Source: Congeria kusceri
Lineage: Eukaryota > Mollusca > Bivalvia > Myida > Dreissenidae
Direction: 5' to 3'
Assembly: GCA_027627225.1 (NCBI GenBank)
Contig: CM051025.1
Coordinates: 55,124,681-55,188,680 of the forward strand
Length of the DNA stretch: 64,000 nucleotides
Positions 13,301 to 24,744 of this stretch are shown one piece after another; positions within the stretch are counted from its first letter, which is position 1; every line of letters starts with the position of its first letter. A program made the translations under genes and the position numbers. Below the pieces are notes generated by a model. It was given only the letters and a program-made list of their open reading frames with translations. It searched no databases and was not told where the DNA came from.

Positions 13301-16300
13301 TGTCTGTCCGTCCGTCCATTTGTCCGTTGGGCCAAGGTTAAAGTTTTGTATAATGTCATATTTTGAATCCTATCAAAAGTTATTTACTTGAAACTCAAAG
13401 GTATTTATCTTAAAATTAAAATACTTCCCTATCAACACCTCCACCAGGGAAAGCAACCCCCATAACTGTGTTTGTTTTTTAAAAGATTTATGCCCCTTTT
13501 TTTAACTAAGAAAGGGTTACGGGTTGGATCCTCACTCTGGGTGCGTTCTCAAGATCTCCCCCAAAGACACCAAGTACTAGTTCTACCCAGGAAACAGACT
13601 CAGGAGTGTCTCAGTAAGCCTTAGGCTTTTGATGCAATCGAACTAACATGCAAAGGTTTAAACTAAATTAAACTAATATTGGCCTTTTTAGCTGTCTCTG
13701 TTTTCTAAGTCAGCTTGTTTTTGTCAGATCTTTATCAAACTTTATGAAAATCTTTGTGGGCATAATGTCTCGGTCAAGTTCGATAATCAACCAAATTGCC
13801 CTTGATTGATCTAATAGAAGCCTTTTTAGCTGTTTCCGTTCTCCATGTCCAACAGTTGTCATCTGATCTTCACCAAACTTGAAATGAAAATATTTAAGGG
13901 CATAATATCTTAGCCAGGTTCAATGATCAACCAAATCACCCCATGATCTGCAGATTTATGACCCTGAATTTATCTTAAAGTGGCTTTTTTAGCAGTTACC
14001 GCTCTCTAAGTCAGACAGTTTTCATCCAATTTTCACCAAACTTTACATTTTAAGGATTGCTTTTAACATAGAGGGGAGCATAACTATTTTACAAACAGCT
14101 CTTGTTTTAGTATGATTTATCAATCATTAGGACCCAAATAGCCTGAAATTCAGATATGTTGAAGTTATTTCTAATTGCCCTTAAGTCCGAGATAACGAAG
14201 TTCATCTGTATCTAATTTATAGATGACCCATAAAAATCTGGTTTAGCATTCAATTGTAGTCTACCAGATCAATTTTTGGTTAATTAATGATGCTTAGATT
14301 AAACTCTATATTTCACCCCATATTAAGTCACTGATATAAACATTGAAGATCATTTTCTGTATTACAATTAATACAGTGTGTTTTTATTTGCTTTTTATGG
14401 TCCCTTTAAAAATTTATTCTTTAAAATAGGACATTTTGTTGTCTAAATCTTTTTTTTTTTCAGTTATTTTTCGAGAAGTTTTATCCACCTCTGAAGCCAG
14501 TGATATCCATTCTGGTGGCTGTGACAGCAATAGGGGTGCTTAACTGTTCAATATTGGGACATTCAAGGTAACTTCTGTCATTTTAGTATCAACAAGTTTG
14601 ACACAATTCTTTTGTGACAGCAATAGGGGTGCTAAGCTATTCAATACTTGGACATTCAAGGTAACTTCTGTCATTTTAGTATTGCCATTTTGACAAAATT
14701 CTTTTGTGACAGCAAAAGGGGTGCTTCAATATTGGGACATTCAAGGTAACTTATGTCATTTTACTATCACCATTTTGTCACAATTTTTTCACATAGGGGT
14801 GCTTAACTGTTCAATATTGGGACAATTTAAGGTAACTTCTGTCATTTTAGTATCAACAAGTTTGACACAATTCTTTTGTGACAGCAATAGGGGTGCTAAG
14901 CTATTCAATACTTGGACATTCAAGGTACCTTCTGTCATTTTAGTATTGCCATTTTGACAAAATTCTTTTGTGACAGCAAAAGGGGTGCTTCAATATTGGG
15001 ACATTCAAGGTAACTTATGTCATTTTACTATCACCAATTTGTCACAATTTTTTCACATAGGGGTACTTAACTGTTAAATATTGGGACAATTTAAGGTAAC
15101 TTCCGTAACTATCACAATTTTGGCTCAGTTCTTTTGTGACAGCAATAGAGGTGCTTAACTGTTCAATATTGGGACATTCAAAGTAACTTCTGTCATTTTA
15201 GTATTGCCATTTTGACCCAGTTCTTTTAAGACAGCAACAGGGGTGCTTAACTGTTCAATATTGGGACATTCAAGGTAACTTCTGTCATTTAAGTATTGCC
15301 ATTTTAACCCAATTCTTTTGTGACAGCAATAGGGGTGTTTAACTGTTCATTTTAGGTACATTCAAGATAACTTCTGTATATATAGTATTGCCCTTTTAAC
15401 ACAGTTATTTTGTGACAGCAAAAGGGGTGCTTAACTGTTCATTTTTGGTACATTCAAGATACCTTCTGTATATATAGTAATGCCCTTTTGACTCAGTTCT
15501 TTTGTGACAGGAATATGGGTGCTTAACTGTTTATGTATGTTGCATTCAACATAACTTCTGTATATATAATATTGCCATTTTGACACAATTCTTTTGTAAC
15601 AGCTTTAGGGGTGCTTAACTATTCAATATTGGGGTATTTAAGGTAATTTTTGTCATTTTACTATCGCCATTTTTGGCATGACTCTTTTAATTTGTGTTAA
15701 GCATGCTCACATTGACAGGTATCACTTTTCAGAATGGAAATAACAGAATGCACTTATGTAGTCACTAATGTTAATATACATGTAAAGCATATTTGTTACA
15801 AATCACTATCATACAAATTACATTAGTTATATTGAATCATTTATTTTATATTTTTATAAATCTTATTTAAATCTTGTGTAGTTAAGCTGATGTTGCTTTG
15901 CGTATAGAAAATGCTGAAATAAGTCATTACCTTGGTTTGTTGTCTGGTTTTTCCATGGTTACAAAATCTGTTATAAGTGTTGATATTTTCCCCAAACTTG
16001 GAGGCTGGCCTTGCAAGTTTTAAATGACAAACTGACATGGATATTATACATATATTTCACCAAAAAACTTGTAAATATATTTCAAATTTGTTTTGAATTA
16101 TCATGTCATATTTTAGTCTAAAAATAATACCATTATTATCTTATGATATGATATTTGATTATTACAATAAAGAAGTATATTTCAGAGTACTGTTTGCTGC
16201 TTCAAGGAATGGCCAGGCTCCTTTGCTCTTTTCAATGATTAGCACTAAGTTCCTTACCCCATGGCCAGCCATATTTTTTCTTGTAAGTCTGCCTAAAATG

Positions 16301-19300
16301 TACATTGTAGAATTGTTAAAAGATAATGTAAGTATATAACATACAAGACACAAATATTAATTCTGCTTAATTTTCCCATCCTCTTCAGCTACAGTCAACA
16401 GAGTGTTATAATGCATAATTCAAACAAAAATAAATTTATACTACGGGTAAATACAATAAAATATCGTTACAAATATAAATAAAAGATAAACAAATATAAA
16501 TAAAATATAAAGAATCTTTTGTTCAGATAGGGTTAAAGATTAAATGATCAAAATTTCCTTGCACTAGTGTACCTTTTTAGCTGGACTTTTCGAAGAAAAG
16601 GCAAGCTATTTTACTTGCCCGGGCGTCGGCCTTGGCGTAGGCATCCAAGCACGGTCAAAGTTTTTCGGTAAGCTAGTTTCTCAGGAATGGCTTGAGGGAT
16701 TTAATTCACACTTAAAACATTTATTCCCCACATTAAAATGAACCTAGAGACCAAGTTTGGTAACTCTAGTTTGAAATTTGTCAAAATTATGGGCCTTTTT
16801 ACGCTTAGAAATTTTACATATACGCTATATGGACAGGTTGAAGTTTTTCAGTAAGCTGGTTTCTCAGGAATGGCTTGTGGGATTTCATTCAAACTTTAAA
16901 CACTTACTCCCTATTTAAAAAAATGAACTCATAGGCCAATTTTGATAGCTCTAATTTGAAATTTGTCAAAATTATGGGCCTTTTTACACTAAGCAATTTT
17001 ACATATAAGCTATATGAACAGATTAAAGTTTTTCAGTAAGCTGGCTTCTCAGGAATGGCTTCATGGATTTCATTCAAACTTATTCCCTATATTAAAATGA
17101 ACTCATAGGCCAATTTTGATAACTCTAGTTTGAAATTATCAAAATTATGGGCCTTTTTATACTTAAAAAAAGTGGGTGGAATGACGGCGTCAACTTTTAA
17201 TTTCCACTCTCTAACTTGAGAATAAATCTTCATAAAAAATATACTAAGCAACACGTTACTCGGGATTGCATTTGTGGTGGGTTGGGTGGGGTCAAGGTCA
17301 CTGTTACTAAAAATAGAAAAAAAATGTTTTGCTTTATAACTCGAAAACAAATTGGAATATTTTAATAACATTCAATTTATAGATACTGTATAATGAGGCA
17401 TTGCATGATATTGCATACTGGGTTAGTTGGGCCAAGATCACTGTTTAGAAATGTAGAAGAATGCTTCTACTCAGTAACTCGAGAAAGAAATTAATTTTGT
17501 TTAATTGGCCCCTTCTATACAGTTTGTTTGAGAAAAAATGCTAGAAACTCTGGCAAGCACAAGAAAAGTCGAGCGCGCTGTCTCTGACAGCTCTTGTTGT
17601 GATTGGCCCGGTATTTCTCATTATTTTCAGACATTGTGGTCCGTTGTGATGCTGTTGTCAGGTGCTTTGTTTACCATGATAGAACTTGTGAGCCTTTTCT
17701 CCCTCCTTTTGAGCCTATCCGTTGTCGTGACTCAGCTGTATTTACGCTGGAAAGAACCAGATATGCCCCGCCCATATAAAGTAAGGCTGCTACGATAGCT
17801 TTATTTCCTCCATCATTTATATTTTTATACTGATTTTTTGTTCTTTATATAAATTATATAAACTGTATGATAATTATAATTATTTGAAGTATGTCAAATG
17901 TATATATTTTATCTGTGTTCACAGAGTTATGCCAAGTCACATGGCTTATTGAGATACTCCTGAGTCTGTTTATTGGGTAGTGCGCATAGATTGCATATTT
18001 ACGAAAAATCAATGTTTAATTCCAATATTGGAATTGAACATTTTCTTGGCCCCTTGGGTGGATACTATTGACTAGACCCCTGTGACTTTGAACCTCTTGT
18101 AAATTGTTATCACAAAGCTTGGAATTACATGTACATGTACATACTATGTATCTTGCCCTTGTATTTCAACAACTATAGCAACTTCTTTTCAAAAGCTTTT
18201 CCACATAACAAATTGCAAAGTGCAGCCCAGTCTTTCATATTAAAACATGCAATCGGTTGATTATTTTAATTACTTTTGTTATTTTTGTTCTCAAATGCAA
18301 TTTTTCAAAATTATACTTCAAGTGGTTAATATTTTATATATTTTTTACATTCTAGACCATGCTGTTTGTACCCATTTCCCAACTACTGTTGATCATCGTC
18401 GTGTTCTTCCTCTGTACATACCAAGAACCATTCAAACTTGGAAGAGGTCTGGCCATTTTGGTCGCTGGCTTGCCACTTTACGTTGTTGGTATAATGTGGA
18501 AAGATAAACCCAGGGTTTACAACACTTTCGTTGGTAGGTTGAACAGCAGTTAGAACCCTTTGATAAGCGTTGTCCATTGCATTTCTAGTTGAATGTTAAA
18601 GGGACTTGTCGTTGCCATTAAATGTCTTAACTGCAAAACTAAAGCATCTGGAATAATCTAAAACAAATATTATATACAGATTTTTTGTTGTTGAAAACTT
18701 GCCATCCCCGGGGCTCGAACTCTTGACATTTGGAATAAAAATCTAATGCGCTAACCACTCTCCCATTTAGACTTTAACGTTTGATTGTGTATTTTTAACG
18801 CTATGTAAGTAATAAACGTGGTTTCCAAAATTCTGATGAAAAGTATTACAAACCCTTTATAATTTTTTCCTTTTTGATTGATGATTATCTATAAACAAAA
18901 TGATATTTCTAATATATTTCTTAGTCATGAGTGCTATTTCGCTTGTTTGTATATAATTAATAATTTCTTTTTGGGATCTATGAAAAAAAGTTTGAAAATT
19001 GTCAATTTGCCAATCTATAAACAGGTCCCTTTAATGTTCGTACAAATAAACCTGGTTTTTATGACCAGAACAAAAGATCACACATAATTTCATTGTGAAT
19101 TGTGAAGATGAACGTGACATTTTAGTATCGCTAATATCAAATACACATACTCATTCTTTGAGATGGATGTTATCACAATTTTGTCCATGCTTTCCCTAGA
19201 TCTTTTTTATTTTTAACTGGATTAACTCTGTATATACTATATTAAAACAACTTCCAAAATGCCATTAATTTGTGTGACATACCATCATCATCATCATTTT

Positions 19301-19399
19301 TTTCCGTTCAATATATATTTATATCATAACACTCATCTAATTTCAGAAAACTATACCATCAAGCTTCAGAAACTATTCCTGGTGCGAAAGACTGCCTAA
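7378..19399 (+). CDS. SLC7-family amino-acid transporter (heteromeric light-chain type), ten exons
   Basis: Exons: 7378-7837, 9100-9225, 10191-10290, 12061-12105, 13026-13149, 14464-14567, 16186-16282, 17631-17780, 18356-18533, 19347-19399. They sum to 1437 nt (478 residues plus TAA), with GT-AG borders and matching phases throughout. The start is fixed by an in-frame TAG at 7360-7362. The family is 12-TM APC exchangers that move amino acids across the plasma membrane, usually disulphide-linked to an SLC3 heavy chain. Seen: LALCFTELG and KSGGAYAYI (TM2-3); Cys138 in FYIDCEPP, the place of the heavy-chain disulphide and close to the b0,+ type; VKFVTKVQ (TM5); FSVFTYGGW (TM6); MEEVKDPGRDLPRA; LANVAYF (TM7); RVLFAASRNGQAP; LRWKEPDMPRPYK; and a last TM with a short tail. 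Odd: the TM1 substrate motif GSGIF reads HVSVF (residues 39-43), and the WN after TM6 reads WQ. Length is normal for the family. Substrate cannot be told. Confidence 0.93.
8293..8488. mobile_element. Hairpin MITE in SLC7 intron 1
   Basis: The ~195-bp element starts near GATTTGAGGCGTGTCATGGG. It holds a long imperfect inverted repeat, arms about 8352-8383 (CACAGGCTAATC to CACTTTCCGC) and 8439-8467 (GCGGAAAGTG to GATTAGCCTGT). The same family appears at 40010-40123 and, truncated, at 41276-41345. It resembles a repeat I recall as frequent in Dreissena; that attribution is from memory. Confidence 0.75.
9184..9370 (+). repeat. 94-bp tandem duplication covering the exon 2 donor
   Basis: Copies at 9184-9276 and 9278-9370 appear identical or nearly so. 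Each contains the last 42 bases of SLC7 exon 2, the donor CGAG|GTAAGT and the first ~50 bases of intron 2. The second donor (9320) is a decoy: reading from the first to the second meets TAA within six codons. Confidence 0.9.
11331..11684 (+). repeat. 177-bp tandem duplication in SLC7 intron 3
   Basis: Copies start at 11331 (GAGCCTCGGATAAATGG) and 11508 (GAGCCTTGGATAAATGG) and differ at only a few bases. No coding content. Confidence 0.85.
11777..12038 (+). repeat. 39-bp minisatellite, about seven copies, against the exon 4 acceptor
   Basis: The unit is CTTCATGTATTTGGTGTTAA followed by CAGAAGCTGATATCACTTT. The first six copies look identical; the last changes to GATATGACTTCT and runs into CTGTTTCAAG|GCAG, the acceptor of SLC7 exon 4 at 12060. 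Because 39 is divisible by three, both strands stay open and give artefact reading frames with a 13-residue repeat. Each unit has a branch-point-like CTGAT. Confidence 0.9.
13261..13510 (+). repeat. Dispersed bivalve repeat (TTATGCCCCCGAAGGAGGC head, CCGT run)
   Basis: TTATGCCCCCGAAGGAGGC is followed by a TCCGTCTGTC simple repeat and AAGGTTAAAGTTTTG. Related phrases recur at 55150-55230 and 62430-64000. It lies inside SLC7 intron 5. Diverged ~165-bp repeats of another type follow to about 14110. Confidence 0.6.
13512..13645 (+). mobile_element. Truncated SINE, same family as 22395-22574
   Basis: From CGGGTTGGATCC through CAAGATCTCCCCCAAAGACA to TTGATGCAATCGAAC this matches the reverse complement of the fuller SINE at 22395-22574. 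It has lost the A-box half and part of the B box. Confidence 0.7.
14524..15695 (+). repeat. ~92-bp tandem array seeded by SLC7 exon 6 and its splice donor
   Basis: The last 44 bases of exon 6 (ACAGCAATAGGGGTGCTTAA to GACATTCAAG) plus donor GTAACT plus ~45 intron bases are the first of about 13 units. Units start near 14524, 14616, 14708, 14791, 14880, 14972, 15055, 15139, 15231, 15323, 15414, 15507 and 15598. Units 1-3 and 4-6 match pairwise, so a three-unit block was duplicated. The early copies keep the donor-like TTCAAGGTAACT. Divergence grows toward the 3' end. Confidence 0.92.
16573..17520 (+). repeat. Dispersed repeat with ~180-bp internal periodicity
   Basis: It starts TTTTTAGCTGGACTTTTCGA and holds repeats of CTCAGGAATGGCTTGNGGGA, AAATTATGGGCCTTTTT and CAGTAAGCTGG. 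It lies in SLC7 intron 7. The reverse complement of the same family is at 52780-53405. Confidence 0.7.
18701..18772 (-). repeat. tRNA-like remnant, probably a SINE head
   Basis: The reverse strand reads GAGAGTGGTTAGCGCATTAG (A-box-like) and GAGTTCGAGCCCC (B-box-like) at tRNA-like spacing, but the T-stem does not pair. A degraded tRNA-derived SINE or tRNA pseudogene is more likely than a working tRNA. It lies in SLC7 intron 9. Confidence 0.4.
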
Positions 19400-20709
19400 G
19401 ACCGCCCTTCTGTTCGAAAATGCCCGAAAGTGCCCAAAGAATCGGCTAATCGCTGTTGGATTTATGAACACGCCTACTCAATTCCACCATCAACAAACGC
19501 TGCTTACAAATACACCATTTTGAGAAGACACCTTAGACAAACAATGAATACTTGACTTGTTGGTTAAATGGCCTTGGTTGGTCAATTGATTGGTTCTTTC
19601 TTATAGCTGGTAATGACAGCTGTTCAATATAACTGACATATTTAGCGAAGCTTGCGTACCAGCAAACAAAACCAACAAAATAGTACAAAATTATGTACCT
19701 GGTAAGCAGGCCGAGTAAAATGTATAGTAAAATAGTGTAGTTTAACTGAGATCTCTTGCAGCAACATATGCCTTGCTCAGGATTGAATATCAGAAGAAAA
19801 CCCAACCTTAAATTTTGATAATGTATTTGTTGTTGGTGCTGTTCTTGTTGAAACTTGACTATACATATTGCCACTGATGTTAGATTGAATTTATGTTTCA
19901 TTATTTATTGTATTGTTTTTCTCCTGTTTGCCATAGATTATTAGATTATTTTATTAAATTATTATTATTTATTTTTATATTGCTTTGTTAAGCTCACTCG
20001 GACATTAATTGTGGATTTAATAATGCTATAACTAGAAAAAAGTGTCTTCTATTCTCAATCTTTACTAATTTAGAGAAGCCAACAATGATACATGGGGCTA
20101 GTATCCACAAAGCTCCTTAGTAAATGTCTTTAAATCCTAAACTCTTAAAGTTTGTGGCTCTTTCATTTGAAAATAATTTTTTGGTATTATTTTGTTTGTT
20201 TTTTCTGCCTATAACCAACGTTTGCTTCTTGTTTGCCGTATTTCAGATATAGAATATTGATTTGAAGATGGACAAAATTATTTCAAATTCTCACTTACAT
20301 AAATCAAATATTTTGCACCGTTTGTGTAAAGGCATTACTCTAATATTCATTGTATATAATTATATTTATAGGTTAATACATGGCTATGATGCGCCTTTAT
20401 ATGTATAGCTACCAAATCAACCTTTGTCACATATTGGATATCTGACCAAAAGTCTCACGCTTGTATAATGGTCGATTGTTGTAGCGAAGGAGTTGGTGTT
20501 TTTGTGATGTTTATTTTAGCGCATGGTAACAACCTTAACAAATATGTTGTTATTTATAACAAGGCTCGGCATAATGTAAAAAGTCAATTGTACTTCATTC
20601 CAATTCAATTCTTACCGATGCCGGAAATGTATGAACGTGAAAAAAAACATGTTTATATGTACATTACATGCATGCGTGTGTTGCATGATCATTGTGTTTT
20701 CTGCCTTTT

Positions 20710-21620
20710 CAACTCACCTGAGCACAACATGCTCGGTGAGCTATTGGTATGGGTGACTGTGCGTCAATAATTGGGCAAGTAGGCGCCATACGGACTTCAC
20801 GTTTCATTAAATCTTTACCAAACTTTCACAGTTTGTGTATGACCGTAACATTTCGGATAGGTTTGATAATGGGCCAGATCGGACCATGAACACTAGAGTT
20901 ATTGCCCCGTTTTCATGAGAAAAACAGCAAAATGGACTTTGTACAACATACAGTTTTCATCTGAACTTGACCAAACTTGCACAGCATGTGTTAGACCTGA
21001 AGATTTTTAAATCATCCAAAATGGCCTAGATTGGGGTACGAACACCAGAGTTATTGCCCCTTGTTGGTGAAAAAATGAAATAATGGACAATTTGGAGTAT
21101 AGAGACTTCATTTATTGCCTATAAATCTTGTCCAAACTTGCACCGCTTGTGTTGACCATAAGGTCTCAGTCATTGTTCAATATGGGCCAGATCAGACCAG
21201 AAAGACCTGAGTTATGTCCCCTTGTTTGTGAAAAAAATCCATGTTTCAAAAGTTGGCTGTAAGTATCTCATGGAGAATTAAATTTTCATTTCTTGTTGAC
21301 TAAACTGGCATAGTTTGTATATGACCATTAAATCTTATCTGGGTGCAATGATGGGCCAGTTAGAACCATAAACACCAGACTTATTCCCCTTTTTTATGAG
21401 AAAATGTGCAAAAAATGGACCTTGTATGACAGATAATTCATTTTTCATCAAATCTTGTTAAATCTTTTTGTGCATGGCCATACGGTCTCATAATAAATCA
21501 AGGAATTGCCCTGAATGGGCTATAAAGAACAGAGTTATTGGCCCCTGTTTGTGAACAAAAGCCAAAAATGGACTATGTTCAGGACAGAGACTTTATTTTT
21601 CACTAGGGATGGTAACGAAT
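20710..21620. repeat. ~170-bp tandem array with CTCACCTGAGCAC border
   Basis: It opens with ACTCACCTGAGCACAACATG (bivalve repeat border) and holds about five diverged units with ATGGGCCAGATYGGACC and CACCAGAGTTATTGCCCC. Non-coding. Confidence 0.6.
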
Positions 21621-22394
21621 AGTATTCCAGTAACGGGTTAATAGGTTTTGGTATTTGAGCTGCTTACAGGTAAGCTAAATATCATAAATAAGACCTAAAA
21701 TCAAAAGTAAAAGGCAAATGATCAGTTTGATTGATTAGTCGTTATTGATGATAAACGTAGCACTGACAGGTGTCTTTATTGCTGTCACTTGCAACTGTTT
21801 TAATTATTGGTCTGAAAAAATAAGGAACAAAACACCGTATATGGAAATCAGCTGGATGTTTGAACCTCATGTGAGTTAAGAGATTGGATGAACCGCTGTG
21901 TGATGTAATTGTGATTGAGCATGGTAAACATCACATTGTTATCTACTCGTTCGATGGTAAAACCATCTGTATTGCGTCTATCAATTGCCAGGTGGAATAG
22001 GCTGGAAAGGCATCTGTATAAGCACCTGTAGGTTTCCAGGTTAACTACAGAAGAAGGTAGGACAGGTATGTGTATTGAACCTGTCGATTTGCAGGTCAAC
22101 ATTAGATAGATATCTGTTTTATGTGGGTCATTTTGTAGGCGATGACATTCAGATTTCAGAGCTATTCTCTGTCATTGCCCATATTCAGGTGAGCGCTTTG
22201 GGCCATCATGGCCCTCGAGTTTTTCATGGAGTTTTACATATGTGATATATTTATATCAACCTGTGGTGTTTTCTATTTTTTTTACTGCACTGTGATAATT
22301 TGTCTCAAATTCATTTCTATGCTTTGTGTTCATTTTACCAAATGCCGTGACTTTAATGTTTTCATTTTAATTTGCTCATTAGTGTAAACCTATT

Positions 22395-22574
22395 TATTTA
22401 AGCTCGATTGCATCGAAAGCCTTAGGCTTATAGAGACACTCTCGAGTCCGTTTCCTGGGTAGAACCAGTACTTGGTGTCTTTGTGGGAGATCTTGAGAAC
22501 GCTCCCGGAGTGGGGATCGAACCCGGGACCTCCCGATCGCTAGGCGGACACCATATCCACTACGCCACCGCTCA
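22395..22574 (-). mobile_element. tRNA-derived SINE
   Basis: The reverse strand starts GAGCGGTGGCGTAGTGGATA (A-box region), then GGTCCCGGGTTCGATCCCCA (B box, near 22512-22530). A conserved middle (CAAGATCTCCCACAAAGACA, CCAAGTACTGGTTCTACCC) follows, and the end is GATGCAATCGAGCTTAAATA (A-rich). It looks full length, about 175 bp. Confidence 0.85.
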
Positions 22575-23305
22575 TTTGCTCATTAAACCACATGATATGA
22601 AATCTACAGCTAATACTTTCTAAGCACATAATTAATAATTTATGGTCTACATTTTGTAGTATACTACTAGAATATTTTTATTTAGATAAATAATGAAACA
22701 GGTCTGCAAACAGTTTATGTTGTAAATGTTCTGTGTTAATGTACACTGCTTTTAAAGTAAGTTTTTATTCATTATGAATATTTTTTATTAAACACTTGTC
22801 TGCAGATAACCTACTTATTGCAAAATGTATTATCTAAACATTATTTTCCTTCAGAAATATATGCCTTTCAATCCTTAGTTACATAATAAACTTACATTGT
22901 CCATTTTAACAACTATAAAAATACTTCAAATATGAACAGAAAATGAGAGTTGTTGGACATTTGGGATTTCTTGTCAGTGTGGTAAATTTGTTATTGTTAA
23001 TAGCTGTTATATACATTTAAAACTGACTTAATTTTGATTTATCGATAAACCGTATATAATCAGTTATCATTTTATTTCTTTATTGACATTTTCTCAAATT
23101 CTTAATTCACCGAGTGTTATAATGTTGTTGTGCTAGAAAAGCAAATACTCTAGCTGTTTATAACAATCTTTGTTAAAGTAATAGGAAGTCATACAGTGAG
23201 ATGCACTGAAGCGTTATTTAATAAAGTACTCTTACTCAGTCTTACCATTACGCCAATACAGAATCGAAAAGCGGAAATGCTTGCGTCGTTTAATATGCAT
23301 TTTTT

Positions 23306-23375
23306 CTGTCTGGTGATTTCCCAAATCCTGAAGCATATATGAGCGATCTGAAAGTTTCGGGAAATCACCCGACAG
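23306..23375. repeat. Inverted repeat CTGTCNGGTGATTTCCC / GGGAAATCACCCGACAG
   Basis: 17-bp arms at 23306-23322 and 23359-23375 have one mismatch and a 36-base spacer. The same inverted repeat occurs in the partner duplication at 34865-34923. Confidence 0.7.
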
Positions 23376-24744
23376 TTAAGCAGCGAAGTTTGATTTAGTT
23401 TTTTAATGAATGACTCATACAGAAGTTCACTTATATCTGATTACATACATAAAACGCGCGTTTAAGGTTTGAGTGTGTTTTTAACTTAAACCAATACGTT
23501 TTATCGGCTTTTTGGGCCCGTTGCAGACTGACTTGTTTACTAGTATGCATATTATTCCGTTAACATGTTTAATATTTTGCACAAAAATGTTTTTACTTAC
23601 GATAGAGATATTGCATAGCTAATCGTTACAAATCATATATTCATATATTCAAGATTCATACCAATGTGCCAATCATGACACAGCAAATGTACTACCCAAG
23701 TTGTTAATATTCATATAATATTTCACATACCTGGACCTACAGGACTCACTGCTCAGGCTAGGTACACATTAAAAATAACAATTTTGTGGCTGTCTGTGTT
23801 AAATGGTACGTTGATATAAATGGCTGATCATAAATTGATTTTTGTCAAGACGCAACTTCAATTATGGCTGCATGATTGATATTTTTTCAGACTATTTACA
23901 TGTAAATCTATTTTGGACTTCACTAAAATTAGGCTTTCGTTTACACACGTTACGAATGTATTGGTCACCGACATGTATTTCATAAAGTAGATATGCATCG
24001 CCTTCGAACTATTTTGATCTTCACTGAAATCTGGCTTTCGTTTACAAACGTTACGGAAGTATGTGTCACCGACATGCATTTAATTAAGAGGGCATGCATT
24101 GCCTTCGAACGCGATACAAGTGCAATGCAAGCATGCGATACTGGTGATTGACGTTGAGTTAATCATCATTGACAAAAACATGCGTCGGAGTAGTTTGCTT
24201 TTAAATCACTAACTAATAGAAATGATTATTTCCGTGGATGCATTTTGCGATTTCAAACACTTAAATTGAATACTGTAAGTAGTATTTGTTCACTAGATTC
24301 CGTTAGTAACAATGATATTTTCTGTGTCATATGGAGTGGTAGCAGGGTAATTCTACAAATTATGGCAAGACGTGTCACGTATGTCAAAATGATATTTTAA
24401 AGTCGTTCGTTCTCACAATTTCTTCCAATCGGTTCTATATTCATTCTATATGATTAAAGAAAAAAAACATTACGGATGATATACAACTTTTATCAATGAA
24501 ATAAAATACTGAATTATAGATTAACGTGTTTGTCAGAATTGTCACCATTTTATTGTTAGAATGTATAATCAATATCGTTTGTACTTTCAAAACTGTACAA
24601 TAAGGTTTCATTTACACAAACTTTATCTTACAAGGTAATTCTATTGTTTTTCACATTTCTAAATGGGTTTAGCAGAGATCACGTACACAGATATTCAATT
24701 TCCGGTATTCCTTGTCATGGGTTTTCAGTGATACAGTAATCATT

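Larger units (their letters stand above)
20040..23410. repeat. Segmental duplication, copy 1 (partner 32570-35130)
   Basis: Collinear matches in order: TTAAAGTTTGTGGCTCTTTC / TTTAAGTCTTTGGCTCTTTC; a GGAGTTGGTGTTTTTGTGATG-type stretch; a CTCACCTGAG-type array; AAATGCCGTGACTTTAATG; ATATGAAATCTACAGCTA; CTGCAAACAGTTTATGTTGT; AATATATGCCTTTCAATCC; and ATGCTTGCGTCGT with an inverted repeat. The copies are strongly diverged and have different internal insertions, so this is an old duplication. No gene is seen in 19400-24744. Confidence 0.65.

Noticed and set aside
22395..22574. Functional tRNA gene
   Set aside because: A and B boxes are present, but the sequence continues into a SINE body with A-rich end and a second truncated copy exists at 13512-13645.
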